From positions 248,001 through 312,000 of the forward strand of contig NZ_VTUY01000004.1 in assembly GCF_008364765.1 (NCBI RefSeq): a stretch of DNA of 64,000 nt, in the 5' to 3' direction. Under the pieces are notes generated by a model. The model was not told the origin of the DNA and did no database searches. It was given only the letters and a program-made list of their open reading frames with translations. The position numbers were made by a program, and so were the translations under genes. This stretch comes from Bacillus sp. CH30_1T. Lineage in GTDB: Bacteria; Bacillota; Bacilli; Bacillales; Bacillaceae_B. This document shows, in pieces, positions 37,220 through 46,043 of the stretch (its first letter is position 1; each line of letters starts with the position of its first letter).

Positions 37220-38968
37220 ATGAAGGTCTTTTTAGATTTAAAGTGGTTTTTTCTACAAGAAAAAAAGTCATATATCACAGGAACCATCCTGCTTTTATTT
37301 GTTGCATTTCTTCAATTGATTCCACCAAAGATTGTAGGGATTATTGTGGACAGTATTAAAGCGGGCTCATTGACCCGTGAAGACATGTTCAAGTGGATTT
37401 TCATACTCATCACCACGGCTCTATCAATGTACGGACTTCGGTTTGTATGGAGGATCATGATTTTTGGTTCGGCGACCAAACTTTCCCGCTTGCTCCGGAA
37501 TCGTTTGTATCATCATTTTACCAAGATGTCGCCCTCCTTTTATCAAAAGAAAAGAGTCGGTGATTTGATGGCGCATGCCACAAATGATCTTCAAGCAATT
37601 CAACAAACCGCAGGAGTTGGAGTATTAACATTTGTAGACTCCATATCTACAGGAGGATTCGTAATACTGGCCATGGCTTTTACAATCAGTTGGAAGCTTA
37701 CTCTTATTGCTTTGATCCCAATGCCGTTCATGGCTATGCTGACGAGTTTTTATGGTACTCTTTTACATAAACGCTTTCATAAAGCACAGGAAGCATTCTC
37801 ATCCTTAAATGATAAAACGCAGGAAAGTGTAACGGGGATCAAGGTTCTTAAGACGTTTGGACAAGAGAAAGAGGATATCGAATCATTTCGAAAGCAATCC
37901 GAAGATGTAGTGCAAAAGAATATATCTGTTGCAAAAGTGGATTCCCTTTTCGATCCGACCATTTCAATAATAGTAGGAATTTCCTTCTTTCTATCCATTG
38001 TATTTGGGTCAAGATTTGTCGTGAGTGGAGAACTGACAATAGGAGAATTAATCTCTTTTACTACCTACCTGGGACTTCTCATTTGGCCGATGCTCGCATT
38101 CGGTTGGTTATTCAATATTGTAGAAAGAGGACGTGCGTCTTACGACCGTGTATCTCTGGTGTTAAATGAAAGGGTAGACATTAAAGATCACGAAAGAGCG
38201 CTGGATCGAGTTCCTTCTGGAGATATAGAATATAAGATTGAGACCTTTTCTTATCCAAATGAAGATGAGCATGTTCTAGAGAATATTCACTTTTCCTTAA
38301 GAAAAGGTCAAACGTTAGGAATCGTAGGGAAAACTGGAGCAGGTAAAACAACCTTACTAAGATTATTACTAAGGGAATTTGAAGGGTATAACGGCGAAAT
38401 AACGTTCGGCGGGGAGAAGATCCAGGAATATAAATTAACCCGTTTACGTGAAAGTATAGGATATGTGCCTCAAGATCATTTTCTTTTTTCAGCCACGATT
38501 CTTGAGAATATAGCTTTCACTCTTCCTCTTACCCCGAAAGAAAAAGTGGAAGAGGCGGCTGCACTTGCACATATCCATGATGATATCATTCATTTCAGTG
38601 ACGGATACGGTACTGTGGTCGGTGAAAGAGGCGTTTCCTTGTCTGGTGGACAAAAGCAAAGGATCTCGATTGCGAGAGCCCTGTTAATGAATCCAGAGGT
38701 ACTCATTCTTGACGACTCGTTGTCTGCTGTTGATGCAAGGACAGAGGAGTCCATTTTGACATCATTAAAGGAAAATAGAGCTGGAAAAACGACCATGATC
38801 ACTTCTCATCGATTAAGTGCCATTCAACATGCAGACTTAATCATCGTTCTTGAAGAAGGAAAGGTTATGGAGAGAGGCACTCATAATGAACTGATGAAGA
38901 AAAAAGGGTGGTATCGGGAAATGTATTTGCGTCAACAGTTAGAAGAAATAGTGGAGTTTGGGGGATAA
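37220..38968 (+). CDS. ABC exporter half-transporter, subunit 1 (degenerate ATPase site)
   Basis: A 582-aa fused membrane-ATPase protein of the type IV (multidrug/lipid) exporter class. Six membrane helices lie in residues 1-310, and the ATPase domain has Walker A GKTGAGKTT, signature LSGGQKQRI and Walker B VLILDDSLSAVDA. The usual catalytic Glu after Walker B is Asp here, marking the degenerate site of a heterodimer. The partner gene starts 3 bp downstream. It resembles B. subtilis YheI/YknU/YfiB; I cannot choose among them. Substrate unknown. Confidence 0.9.
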   Translation: MKVFLDLKWFFLQEKKSYITGTILLLFVAFLQLIPPKIVGIIVDSIKAGSLTREDMFKWIFILITTALSMYGLRFVWRIMIFGSATKLSRLLRNRLYHHFTKMSPSFYQKKRVGDLMAHATNDLQAIQQTAGVGVLTFVDSISTGGFVILAMAFTISWKLTLIALIPMPFMAMLTSFYGTLLHKRFHKAQEAFSSLNDKTQESVTGIKVLKTFGQEKEDIESFRKQSEDVVQKNISVAKVDSLFDPTISIIVGISFFLSIVFGSRFVVSGELTIGELISFTTYLGLLIWPMLAFGWLFNIVERGRASYDRVSLVLNERVDIKDHERALDRVPSGDIEYKIETFSYPNEDEHVLENIHFSLRKGQTLGIVGKTGAGKTTLLRLLLREFEGYNGEITFGGEKIQEYKLTRLRESIGYVPQDHFLFSATILENIAFTLPLTPKEKVEEAAALAHIHDDIIHFSDGYGTVVGERGVSLSGGQKQRISIARALLMNPEVLILDDSLSAVDARTEESILTSLKENRAGKTTMITSHRLSAIQHADLIIVLEEGKVMERGTHNELMKKKGWYREMYLRQQLEEIVEFGG

Positions 38969-38971
38969 GAT

Positions 38972-40777
38972 ATGGATACTATACCGACTTTAACGGCGAA
39001 AGAGCAGCGAAACATTTTTTTTCGCCTAATGAAATATACAAAGCCGCATAAGAAAACGATTTTATTTGCATTTTTGTTATTGTTGTTGACCACGATCGGC
39101 GATGTTTTTGGACCAATCATCATCAAGGTCTTTATAGACGATTATTTAACCCCAAGAGAGTTTCCGTACGGTCCACTTGTGGGATTGGGAGCGACCTATT
39201 TATTCATACAAATCGGAAATGTATTGATCTCTTACTTTCAATTATTGAAGTTCCAGGAAATAGCCCTGAAAATCATTCAGCAGCTTCGTGTGGATGTTTT
39301 TACGAAGGTACAGGGTTTAGGAATGAGGTATTTCGATGAAACCCCGGCAGGAAGTATTGTTTCCAGGGTGACCAATGATACGGAAGCAATTAAAGATATG
39401 TTTGTGAGTGTGCTGGTATCCTTCATTCAGGGAGCATTCCTATTAACAGGTATCTTTATCGCCATGTTTGCACTCAATACACGGCTTGCCTTCTTCTGTT
39501 TATTTATTTTGCCGCTCATTTATATGATTATGAATCTTTACCGCAAATTTAGTGCCATCTTCTATCAGGATATGCGTGAGAGATTGAGTCAGCTTAATGC
39601 AAAGCTTAATGAGTCTCTTCAGGGAATGCCCATCATTCAAGTTTTCAGGCAGGAAAGAAGACTAAGAGAAGAATTCGGCGATATTAATGAAAAACATTAT
39701 TTAGCAGGAATGAAAAATATTAAAGTGGATGGATTATTATTAAGACCCGCCATTGATCTGGTGTATGTGGCTGCCTTGATAGTTGTGTTAAGTTATTTTG
39801 GCGTGACATCATTCAATCAACCAATTGAGATAGGGGTATTATATGCATTTGTAAATTATCTGGACCGATTCTTTGAGCCTGTCAATCAAATCATGATGAG
39901 ACTATCCATGTTTCAACAGGCTATCATTGCCTCTTCCCGTGTCTTTAAGCTGCTGGATGAAAATGAACTCTCTCCTGCACAGAATGTAGATATTCATTCG
40001 AAAGGCACAATCAGTGAAGGGGAAATAACATTTGACAATGTTTCGTTCTCTTACGATGGGCAGAGAGATGTACTTAAGAATATTTCATTTACTGCAAGCC
40101 CGGGAGAAACAGTTGCTCTAGTAGGACACACAGGAAGTGGTAAGAGCTCAATCATCAATTTACTCATGAGGTTCTATGAATTTGAACGTGGGAATATTCT
40201 AATAGACGGTCAAAACATTAAGTCTTATCCAGTAGAAGAGCTCCGTGGGAAAATGGGGCTTGTCCTGCAGGATCCATTTCTCTTCTTCGGAACGATCAGA
40301 GATAATATCAAGCTTCATTCAGAAGAGATGACGGATATAGAAGTGGAGGGAGCTGCCACATTCGTTCAAGCCAATACTTTTATAGAAAAACTACCTGATG
40401 CATATAGGCATCCAGTGGTTGAAAGGGGATCAACATTTTCGAGTGGCCAAAGGCAATTAATCGCATTTGCGCGAACCATCGCAACCCGACCGAAAATCCT
40501 TATCCTGGATGAAGCAACGGCCAACATCGATACGGAAACGGAAGAAGCTATTCAAGAGGCGTTATCAAGGATGAGAAAAGGAAGAACAACGATTGCCATT
40601 GCTCACAGGCTTTCTACCATTCAAGATGCAGACCTGATCCTGGTCCTTCATCAAGGAGAGATTGTAGAGAGAGGAAGTCATCAGGAATTACTTGTTCAAA
40701 AAGGCATTTATCATAAAATGTATCTTCTACAAAATGGTTTAGCAGATGGCATAGAAGATGCCGTATCTGGTTCTTAA
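38972..40777 (+). CDS. ABC exporter half-transporter, subunit 2
   Basis: A 601-aa fused membrane-ATPase protein, partner of the preceding gene. Six membrane helices are followed by an ATPase domain with Walker A GHTGSGKSS, Q-loop VLQDPFLFFG, signature FSSGQRQLI and Walker B ILILDEATANIDTETE with intact Glu. The signature motif begins FSSG rather than LSGG, so the ATP site formed with subunit 1 is asymmetric, as in heterodimeric exporters such as BmrCD. A terminator closes the two-gene unit. Confidence 0.9.
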   Translation: MDTIPTLTAKEQRNIFFRLMKYTKPHKKTILFAFLLLLLTTIGDVFGPIIIKVFIDDYLTPREFPYGPLVGLGATYLFIQIGNVLISYFQLLKFQEIALKIIQQLRVDVFTKVQGLGMRYFDETPAGSIVSRVTNDTEAIKDMFVSVLVSFIQGAFLLTGIFIAMFALNTRLAFFCLFILPLIYMIMNLYRKFSAIFYQDMRERLSQLNAKLNESLQGMPIIQVFRQERRLREEFGDINEKHYLAGMKNIKVDGLLLRPAIDLVYVAALIVVLSYFGVTSFNQPIEIGVLYAFVNYLDRFFEPVNQIMMRLSMFQQAIIASSRVFKLLDENELSPAQNVDIHSKGTISEGEITFDNVSFSYDGQRDVLKNISFTASPGETVALVGHTGSGKSSIINLLMRFYEFERGNILIDGQNIKSYPVEELRGKMGLVLQDPFLFFGTIRDNIKLHSEEMTDIEVEGAATFVQANTFIEKLPDAYRHPVVERGSTFSSGQRQLIAFARTIATRPKILILDEATANIDTETEEAIQEALSRMRKGRTTIAIAHRLSTIQDADLILVLHQGEIVERGSHQELLVQKGIYHKMYLLQNGLADGIEDAVSGS

Positions 40778-40784
40778 ACGTATA

Positions 40785-40820
40785 AAAGGCAGACCATATA
40801 GATGAAGAGTCTGCCTTTTG
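40785..40820 (+). terminator. ABC exporter terminator
   Basis: AAAAGGCAGAC/GTCTGCCTTTT stem with a 14-nt loop. Confidence 0.8.
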
Positions 40821-40867
40821 ATCGTTAATATTTATATTAGAATAGTATAATTGTAATCAATAATGCT

Positions 40868-41044
40868 TTAGCTTATTTGAGGTGAGCATTTTTTTATGTA
40901 TAGGGAGTTGTAGCTATTTAACAGACGATCAAGTTCCTGACTAAATTGAATAGCTTGAGGTGACGTGAGTCCATTTTCAGCAACAATATCAATTAATTGA
41001 GCACGCTTTTTTTCAATTCGTTCGAGAAGCTCTTTTTTAGACAC
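40868..41044 (-). CDS. ynzD: Spo0E-like aspartyl phosphatase (YnzD-like)
   Basis: A 58-aa protein starting at GTG 41044 with AAAGGAAAC upstream. The sequence runs MSKKELLERIEKKRAQLIDI then an antiparallel helix with the family motif SQELD (AIQFSQELDRLLNSYN). Spo0E-family proteins dephosphorylate Spo0A~P and delay sporulation. In B. subtilis ynzD lies between yneF and ccdA on the same strand order, so synteny agrees. The gene is short with a GTG start and is easily missed by automatic calling. Confidence 0.88.
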   Translation of the reverse strand: MSKKELLERIEKKRAQLIDIVAENGLTSPQAIQFSQELDRLLNSYNSLYIKKCSPQIS

Positions 41045-41310
41045 GGCTGTTTCCTTTCTTTTGTATTTCCTTACAAAGGGAATACAAAACTAGTAATAAC
41101 TGTAACTTTTTATTAGTATAACGAAAATCGAACTGTTTTTCAAAGCAAAATTATTGGTTTTTATAAAAAGAAAAGAGAGTTTAACACATTTGAAAAAGTA
41201 AAATGTGCATGTAATATAATGGTCACAAATCTTTCACACAAACATTCCTCATAGAAACCGGTTTTGTTTGATAGAATAGAGATATATACTGAAATGTAGG
41301 AGTTGTAAAA

Positions 41311-42018
41311 ATGTCTGATATTAATATTTTCTTAGCATTTGGGGCTGGTTTCCTAAGCTTCATCTCTCCATGCTGCCTTCCATTATATCCCGCTTTTCTT
41401 TCTTATATAACAGGAATGAGTGTTAATGAGCTCAAAACGGATAATGCGATGCTTCAAAGAAGAAGTTTATTACATACGTTATTTTTCTTAGTCGGTTTCT
41501 CGGCAATCTTTATAGCAATCGGTTTCGGCACTTCCCTTATCGGAAACTTCTTTTTGGATTATAAAGATCTCATTCGTCAGCTTGGGGCTATCTTCATTGT
41601 CGTATTTGGATTGGTAGTCGTCGGAGTATTTACCCCTGAAACATTGATGAAGGACCGTCGCATTGAATTCAAGAATAGACCGGCAGGCTTTTTTGGCTCC
41701 GTATTAATCGGAATGGCATTCGCGGCCGGTTGGACACCATGTACCGGACCGATTCTTGCTTCCGTTCTGGCCCTTGCCGCCTCTAATCCAGGTTCGGGCG
41801 TTATGTATATGACAGCTTACGTATTAGGATTTGCCATTCCGTTTTTCATTCTGTCATTCTTTATCGGAAGAATGCAATGGATCAGAAAAAACAGTGGGAA
41901 GATTGTAAAGGTAGGAGGGTATGTGATGATTGTGGTAGGGGTCATGCTGTTCTTTGATTGGATGACTGTCATTCTAGCTTACCTTACTTCTGTATTTGGA
42001 GGGTTCACTGGGTTTTAA
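41311..42018 (+). CDS. ccdA: Cytochrome c biogenesis membrane protein CcdA
   Basis: CcdA carries reducing power across the membrane to haem-ligating cysteines of apocytochrome c and to spore-forming thioredoxins. The 235-aa protein has six membrane helices and the two conserved cysteine sites: [18 protein letters not shown] in helix 1 and GWTPCTGP in helix 4. GGAG before ATG is modest. It leads the ccdA-yneI-ccdC series as in B. subtilis. Confidence 0.96.
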   Translation: MSDINIFLAFGAGFLSFISPCCLPLYPAFLSYITGMSVNELKTDNAMLQRRSLLHTLFFLVGFSAIFIAIGFGTSLIGNFFLDYKDLIRQLGAIFIVVFGLVVVGVFTPETLMKDRRIEFKNRPAGFFGSVLIGMAFAAGWTPCTGPILASVLALAASNPGSGVMYMTAYVLGFAIPFFILSFFIGRMQWIRKNSGKIVKVGGYVMIVVGVMLFFDWMTVILAYLTSVFGGFTGF

Positions 42019-42141
42019 ACCAACAATGTAATAGAATTGAATATACAGTTCATTACGTTTTATGGTATAGTTAAAATGGATGAAACAGGAAATAATATTC
42101 AACAATAGACACCGGGTAGCGTATACGAGGAGGAAACATCT

Positions 42142-42501
42142 GTGGCAACGATACTTGTAGTGGATGATGCGAAATTTATGAGAATGACACTTGGAAGCAT
42201 GCTTTCCTCTGGCGGTCACGAAGTCATAGGAGAAGCAGAGAATGGACTTATAGCCGTAGAACAGTATCGTGAGCTTCAGCCCGATCTTGTGACAATGGAT
42301 ATCACGATGCCTGAACTAGATGGAATAGAAGCGGTTAGGAGAATTTTATCCGAGTTCCCCCAAGCTAAAGTAATCATGTGTTCAGCTATGGGACAGCAAA
42401 AGGTAGTGGTGGAAGCCATTGAAGCGGGAGCAAAGGACTTTATTGTGAAACCCTTTGACGAAGTACGGGTAGAGGAAGCCATCAAAAGAGTATTAGGATG
42501 A
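42142..42501 (+). CDS. yneI: Stand-alone response-regulator receiver YneI
   Basis: A 119-aa CheY-like receiver with no output domain. It has the acidic pair VVDDAKFMR, the phosphoacceptor Asp in TMDITMPELDG, and the invariant Lys in IVKPFDE. GTG start 8 nt from AGGAGG. In B. subtilis yneI (also called ccdB) lies in the same place between ccdA and ccdC; its partner and role are unclear. Confidence 0.95.
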   Translation: MATILVVDDAKFMRMTLGSMLSSGGHEVIGEAENGLIAVEQYRELQPDLVTMDITMPELDGIEAVRRILSEFPQAKVIMCSAMGQQKVVVEAIEAGAKDFIVKPFDEVRVEEAIKRVLG

Positions 42502-42510
42502 TAAAATCGA

Positions 42511-42546
42511 AAGAGAGGTTAAGGACTATTTAATCTCTCTTTTTTG
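42511..42546 (+). terminator. yneI terminator
   Basis: AAGAGAGGTTAA/TTAATCTCTCTT stem with 7-nt loop, followed by T run. Confidence 0.8.
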
Positions 42547-42621
42547 TGTTTTCGTTTTTCTTTCATTTGGGCTATAATAGGGAAGGTATGAAAGTAGAAA
42601 ATAAAAGGTTGATGATGGTTT

Positions 42622-43101
42622 ATGATGATTGCTTCATCCATTGTTGCGATTTGCATGGGTTTTATGGTGATATTTATTAGAATGAAGGCTCAGAAAAAGC
42701 CTGTTAGCAGCAAGAAGATTATCTTACCTCCTTTGTTTATGAGTACAGGGGCGTTAATGTTCTTATTTCCTGTTTTTCGAGTCACTTTAGGAGAATTTCT
42801 AGAAGCGATTACCGTAGGAATGATCTTTTCTATATTGTTGATTAAGACTTCCAAATTCGAAATTCGTGATAATGATATTTATTTAAAACGGTCTAAAGCG
42901 TTCGCGTTTATTTTGATAGGACTCCTATTAATACGAATTCTCGCCAAGTCCATTCTTAGTGCATCGATTGATTATGGTGAACTTAGTGGAATGTTTTGGA
43001 TTCTTGCCTTTGGTATGATTGTCCCGTGGAGAATCACCATGTATCTTCAGTATAGAAAGCTGCACCAGGAGCAACAAGACGTAACAACGAATTCAATTTA
43101 A
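42622..43101 (+). CDS. ccdC: Cytochrome c biogenesis-associated membrane protein CcdC
   Basis: A 159-aa membrane protein with four to five helices, starting MMIASSIVAICMGFMVIFIR, with LIKTSKFEIRDNDIYLKRSK between helices and FGMIVPWRITMYLQYRKL near the end. This matches the CcdC/YneJ family. Its loss does not abolish cytochrome c in B. subtilis, so the role is unknown. ATG 42622 or 42625 could be the start. Confidence 0.93.
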   Translation: MMIASSIVAICMGFMVIFIRMKAQKKPVSSKKIILPPLFMSTGALMFLFPVFRVTLGEFLEAITVGMIFSILLIKTSKFEIRDNDIYLKRSKAFAFILIGLLLIRILAKSILSASIDYGELSGMFWILAFGMIVPWRITMYLQYRKLHQEQQDVTTNSI

Positions 43102-43112
43102 TTCCTAAGGAA

Positions 43113-43148
43113 AAAAAGCAGGGTGATTCCTATCACGCTGCTTTTTTT
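43113..43148 (+). terminator. ccdC terminator
   Basis: AAAAAGCAGGGTGAT/ATCACGCTGCTTTTT stem with one mismatch and a long T run. Confidence 0.8.
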
Positions 43149-43271
43149 TTGTAAATTTCTTCACATAAGATTACGATTTCTTTACAAAGCAAACCAATAT
43201 GCTTAGGGTTGAATCATTTAGGGCAAAGAGAGAGATGAAGAAAATCACAAGAGATATTGGTGGGATAAGTA

Positions 43272-43751
43272 TTGTTTACGCTGGCAGATATTTGGACGTT
43301 CTTCCTTGCATTCTTTTTAACATTGCCATTGGTCACCATCGTCCACGAGGCAGGTCATATCTTCGTCGCTCGCATATTTGGTGCAAAGATAAAATTTTGC
43401 ATTGGAACCGGAAAGCATTTAATGAGCATTGGTCCATTGGAAGTGAAGAGAATGTATTTTATGGAAGGTTGGTGTCAATATACAGAATTGAAGTATAACA
43501 AGGTGTGGGTTCATGTGTTTATTTATATGTCTGGGAGTTTATTTAACCTGTTTGCAATTTTAGCCATTAACTTCCTGATATTTGAAGGGGTCATTCCTGT
43601 TCACATCTTTTTCTATCAATTTGTGTATTTCTCCGTTTATTTTATATTCTTTTCATTGTTTCCGTTTCGGAATGGAGAGGGGAAACCAAGTGATGGACAA
43701 GCAATACTTGACGTCATTAGATACGGAAAGGCAGAGGATCCCATTGATTAA
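43272..43751 (+). CDS. M50-family membrane zinc peptidase
   Basis: A 159-aa membrane protein with the zinc motif HEAGH at the end of helix 1 (LVTIVHEAGHIFVARIFG), followed by two to three further helices and a second motif GKPSDGQAI, in the place of the Asp-containing third ligand of site-2-type proteases. No PDZ or CBS domain. The only plausible start is TTG 43272, 7 nt from GGTGGG. It could be a regulatory intramembrane protease; the substrate is unknown. It is inserted between ccdC and yneK, where B. subtilis has no such gene to my knowledge. Confidence 0.75.
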   Translation: MFTLADIWTFFLAFFLTLPLVTIVHEAGHIFVARIFGAKIKFCIGTGKHLMSIGPLEVKRMYFMEGWCQYTELKYNKVWVHVFIYMSGSLFNLFAILAINFLIFEGVIPVHIFFYQFVYFSVYFIFFSLFPFRNGEGKPSDGQAILDVIRYGKAEDPID

Positions 43752-43757
43752 TCATAT

Positions 43758-43790
43758 AAAAAGGTAAACGACTATCGTTTACCTTTTTTT
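43758..43790. terminator. Bidirectional terminator
   Basis: AAAAAGGTAAACG/CGTTTACCTTTTT with a 5-nt loop. Serves the M50 gene and, on the minus strand, the small gene whose stop codon lies inside the hairpin. Confidence 0.85.
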
Positions 43791-43877
43791 TGCTTTCTTC
43801 CATTTGTAAAATAGAAATGCCGCACCTATGATAAAAATTAAATATAGCACAATCGGAATAATTAGTATCGATCCCAT
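43779..43877 (-). CDS. 32-aa single-pass membrane peptide
   Basis: ATG 43877 is preceded by AGGAAGGAAAAAGG and gives MGSILIIPIVLYLIFIIGAA followed by FLFYKWKKAKKR: one membrane helix with a basic tail (inside by the positive-inside rule). It begins 19 bp after yneK on the same strand and ends in the terminator, so it looks like the second gene of a yneK unit. The good ribosome binding site, clean helix and position support a real gene. Function unknown. Confidence 0.6.
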   Translation of the reverse strand: MGSILIIPIVLYLIFIIGAAFLFYKWKKAKKR

Positions 43878-43896
43878 CCTTTTTCCTTCCTGTCAC

Positions 43897-44322
43897 CTAG
43901 AATAAATGTTCGTAAGGGGTTACATCTATTTGCATTTCGTTTAGTTTTTTTCGAAGAAACTTATGATCCCGTTTCGGAGTCGCCAGGATATACCCTCTTA
44001 TGACTAATTCCTGAGTAATGGAAGAGGCTCTGTCTTTTAAAGCCAATTCTCCAATTTTACCTGCAATTTTTTGCTTCGCTACGTCTCTAAATAATTCGGG
44101 TACGGGTGTGACCAACTCATTGAGCATTTTCTTTTCCTCATCACCCCATAAATGGATGGTTTCATTCACATAATGCTCTTCCCAGTCCAAATCGGATTTT
44201 CCATCCTCTTTAGGAAATCTCTTTAAGAATTTCCTGAACATAAAGAATCCACCAATAGCAAATGAAGCCACTAAAAATACGACCCAAAACAGTATGAAAT
44301 ATAAGAACCAACCTTCAAGCAT
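43897..44322 (-). CDS. yneK: DUF2621 membrane protein YneK
   Basis: A 141-aa protein with one N-terminal membrane helix (about 6-30) and a cytoplasmic helical domain (DWEEHYVNETIHLWGDEEKK, GKIGELALKDRASSITQELV, ATPKRDHKFLRKKLNEMQID). Matches YneK of B. subtilis, found near ccdC there. GAGGTG precedes the ATG. Function unknown; expressed together with the 32-aa membrane peptide downstream. Confidence 0.9.
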   Translation of the reverse strand: MLEGWFLYFILFWVVFLVASFAIGGFFMFRKFLKRFPKEDGKSDLDWEEHYVNETIHLWGDEEKKMLNELVTPVPELFRDVAKQKIAGKIGELALKDRASSITQELVIRGYILATPKRDHKFLRKKLNEMQIDVTPYEHLF

Positions 44323-44522
44323 GCTTTCACCTCAATTTTTCAAAAAGCGTATGTATCGTATTCATTATAGACAAGGGAAAAGCTTGTGACAAGAATATCG
44401 CTGTTTTTACAAAAGAAGTCTATACTGTTCTTAATTAGAAATGATATACTATTAAATAACAAATATCGCGAAAATTCTTTCTATTTCGATTCTCGTGCTT
44501 GGATGGATAGGGGGCTCACAGG

Positions 44523-45848
44523 ATGATATATAGAGGGAGAATAGTATCAGTGCTCATTGGACTTTTACTAGTCTTGACATGGGATTTTATTTATTACTTT
44601 GTTCTGCATTATCCAGTGGATTTGAAAGTGGATTTGGTGTTCACTCTATTAATTCTCTTCATTAGCTACTATATGGGGAAAAATTATGACACAAGCTATA
44701 AAACTTTAGCTGCCCTGCGAAAGAGTGAGGAGAGAGTGAAGCTTCTAAATGAAGAAATGCAGCATGTGCTTCAGAGCATCGATGAAGTTGTCTTTCATAC
44801 CAATTCCAAAGGAGAGTTTCAATTTCTGAATCAATCCTGGGAAGACTTCACGGGGTATACGGTTAAAGAAAGTTTACATAAGAATGCACTTCATTTTATA
44901 TCCCTACATGAACGTCATGAAATCCTTCGAATGATAAGACAAAGTATAAGCATGAAAAAGGAGAAAATGAAAATGGACTTCTCTTATCAGAAGAGGGATG
45001 GTCAGTTTCGTTGGGGTGAAGTGAATGTTAAGTTAAACTACAATGAATACGGTGAACTTCTTGGAACGGTAGGAACCATCTCAGACATTACCGAAAGAGT
45101 ACATAATGAAGAAGAATTGATTGAAATGAATGAAACGTTAGCCATAGAATCTCAAAAACTATCAGTCGCCGGGCAATTAGCAGCCGGAATTGCACATGAG
45201 GTACGTAATCCCCTAACGTCGATCAACGGTTTCTTACAGTTATTAAGAGATGATGCCGATGAGAAGACGAAGGAATACTTAGGAATTGTCTTTTCTGAAA
45301 TTAAGAGGATTGAACTTGTGCTCAGCGAATTATTGATTCTCGCAAAGCCGCAATCCGTTACATATAGACGAATCAATATTATTGAGACCCTTGATCATGT
45401 TGCGAAATTATTAAATACGAATGCCATTTTATATAATATTGAAATCCAAACCGATTTTCATGAAAGGGAGCTCCATATTCGTGGAGATGAAAATCAGCTA
45501 AAGCAAGTATTTATTAACTTACTTAAAAACGCCATAGAAGCGATGCCTCATGGAGGAACGATTACGATAAGTGCAGACTTGACCTCTTATAACAAGGTTC
45601 AATTAACCTTCAAAGATGAGGGAGTAGGCATGAAAAATGAAACGCTGGATAAACTCGGGGAGCCTTTCTTCACAACGAAGACGAAGGGCACGGGCTTAGG
45701 CCTCACCATATGTTTGAGAATTCTTCGTGATCATGGAGCGGATATCAGGGTGCAAAGCGAGCAGGGAGAAGGAACCACCTTCCATATCATGTTTGAAGCT
45801 GTTCAAGCTTCAGAGAGAAAAAGGAGGGAAACCTTACAAAACCAATGA
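44523..45848 (+). CDS. PAS-domain sensor histidine kinase
   Basis: A 441-aa membrane kinase: two N-terminal helices (about 7-25 and 36-55) with almost no outer loop, a PAS/PAC module (residues 75-200: HTNSKGEFQFLNQSWEDFTG, TVGTISDITER), a dimerisation domain with the phospho-His in GIAHEVRNPLTSINGFLQLL, and an ATPase domain with N box LKNAIEAMP, DEGVGM and GTGLGL. The H-box type matches the Bacillus sporulation kinases (KinA-E) that feed the phosphorelay. No response regulator is adjacent, again as in orphan Kin kinases. Sporulation role is inferred. Confidence 0.88.
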   Translation: MIYRGRIVSVLIGLLLVLTWDFIYYFVLHYPVDLKVDLVFTLLILFISYYMGKNYDTSYKTLAALRKSEERVKLLNEEMQHVLQSIDEVVFHTNSKGEFQFLNQSWEDFTGYTVKESLHKNALHFISLHERHEILRMIRQSISMKKEKMKMDFSYQKRDGQFRWGEVNVKLNYNEYGELLGTVGTISDITERVHNEEELIEMNETLAIESQKLSVAGQLAAGIAHEVRNPLTSINGFLQLLRDDADEKTKEYLGIVFSEIKRIELVLSELLILAKPQSVTYRRINIIETLDHVAKLLNTNAILYNIEIQTDFHERELHIRGDENQLKQVFINLLKNAIEAMPHGGTITISADLTSYNKVQLTFKDEGVGMKNETLDKLGEPFFTTKTKGTGLGLTICLRILRDHGADIRVQSEQGEGTTFHIMFEAVQASERKRRETLQNQ

Positions 45849-45851
45849 AAT

Positions 45852-45886
45852 AAGAGCCCTTATGGAACGATCATAAGGGCTCTTTC
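45852..45886. terminator. Bidirectional terminator between kinase gene and selC
   Basis: AGAGCCCTTATG/CATAAGGGCTCT stem with 7-nt loop; T-rich on the plus side and reasonably T-rich on the minus side. Confidence 0.8.
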
Positions 45887-45899
45887 ATGTGTGAAGATA

Positions 45900-45996
45900 T
45901 GGCGGGACTGCCTGGGAATCGAACCCAGCGGAGACGGCACGCGCCTCCCAAGAGGTTTTGAAGACCTAGGCATGCACCAGCTCTACAATCAGCCCC
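45900..45996 (-). tRNA. selC: Selenocysteine tRNA (anticodon TCA)
   Basis: A 97-nt tRNA gene with encoded CCA and anticodon TCA (positions 45959-45961 on the plus strand). The loop is CTTCAAA, the T arm CTGGG-TTCGATT-CCCAG is perfect, and the long variable arm pairs GGAGGC with GTCTCC. Acceptor strand GGGGCTG pairs with CAGTCCC; discriminator G. These size and arm features are those of tRNA-Sec, charged with Ser, converted by SelA and delivered by SelB, whose gene lies 8.6 kb away. Oddities: A-G at the eighth acceptor pair, only four good anticodon-stem pairs, and a weak D stem. Confidence 0.88.
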
Positions 45997-46014
45997 GAAA
46001 ATAAGTATATATAT

Positions 46015-46043
46015 GTTATACCATGGAAGAAAAACTTGTTCAA
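46015..46043 (-). promoter_or_regulatory. Sigma-A promoter of selC
   Basis: On the minus strand TTGAAC (46043-46038), 17-bp spacer, TATAAC (46020-46015); predicted start about 12 nt before the tRNA 5' end. Confidence 0.75.

Noticed and set aside
43199..43498. A 99-aa plus-strand frame overlapping the M50 peptidase gene
   Set aside because: It is in a different frame, Arg/His-rich and without family features; the overlapping frame has HEAGH and membrane helices.
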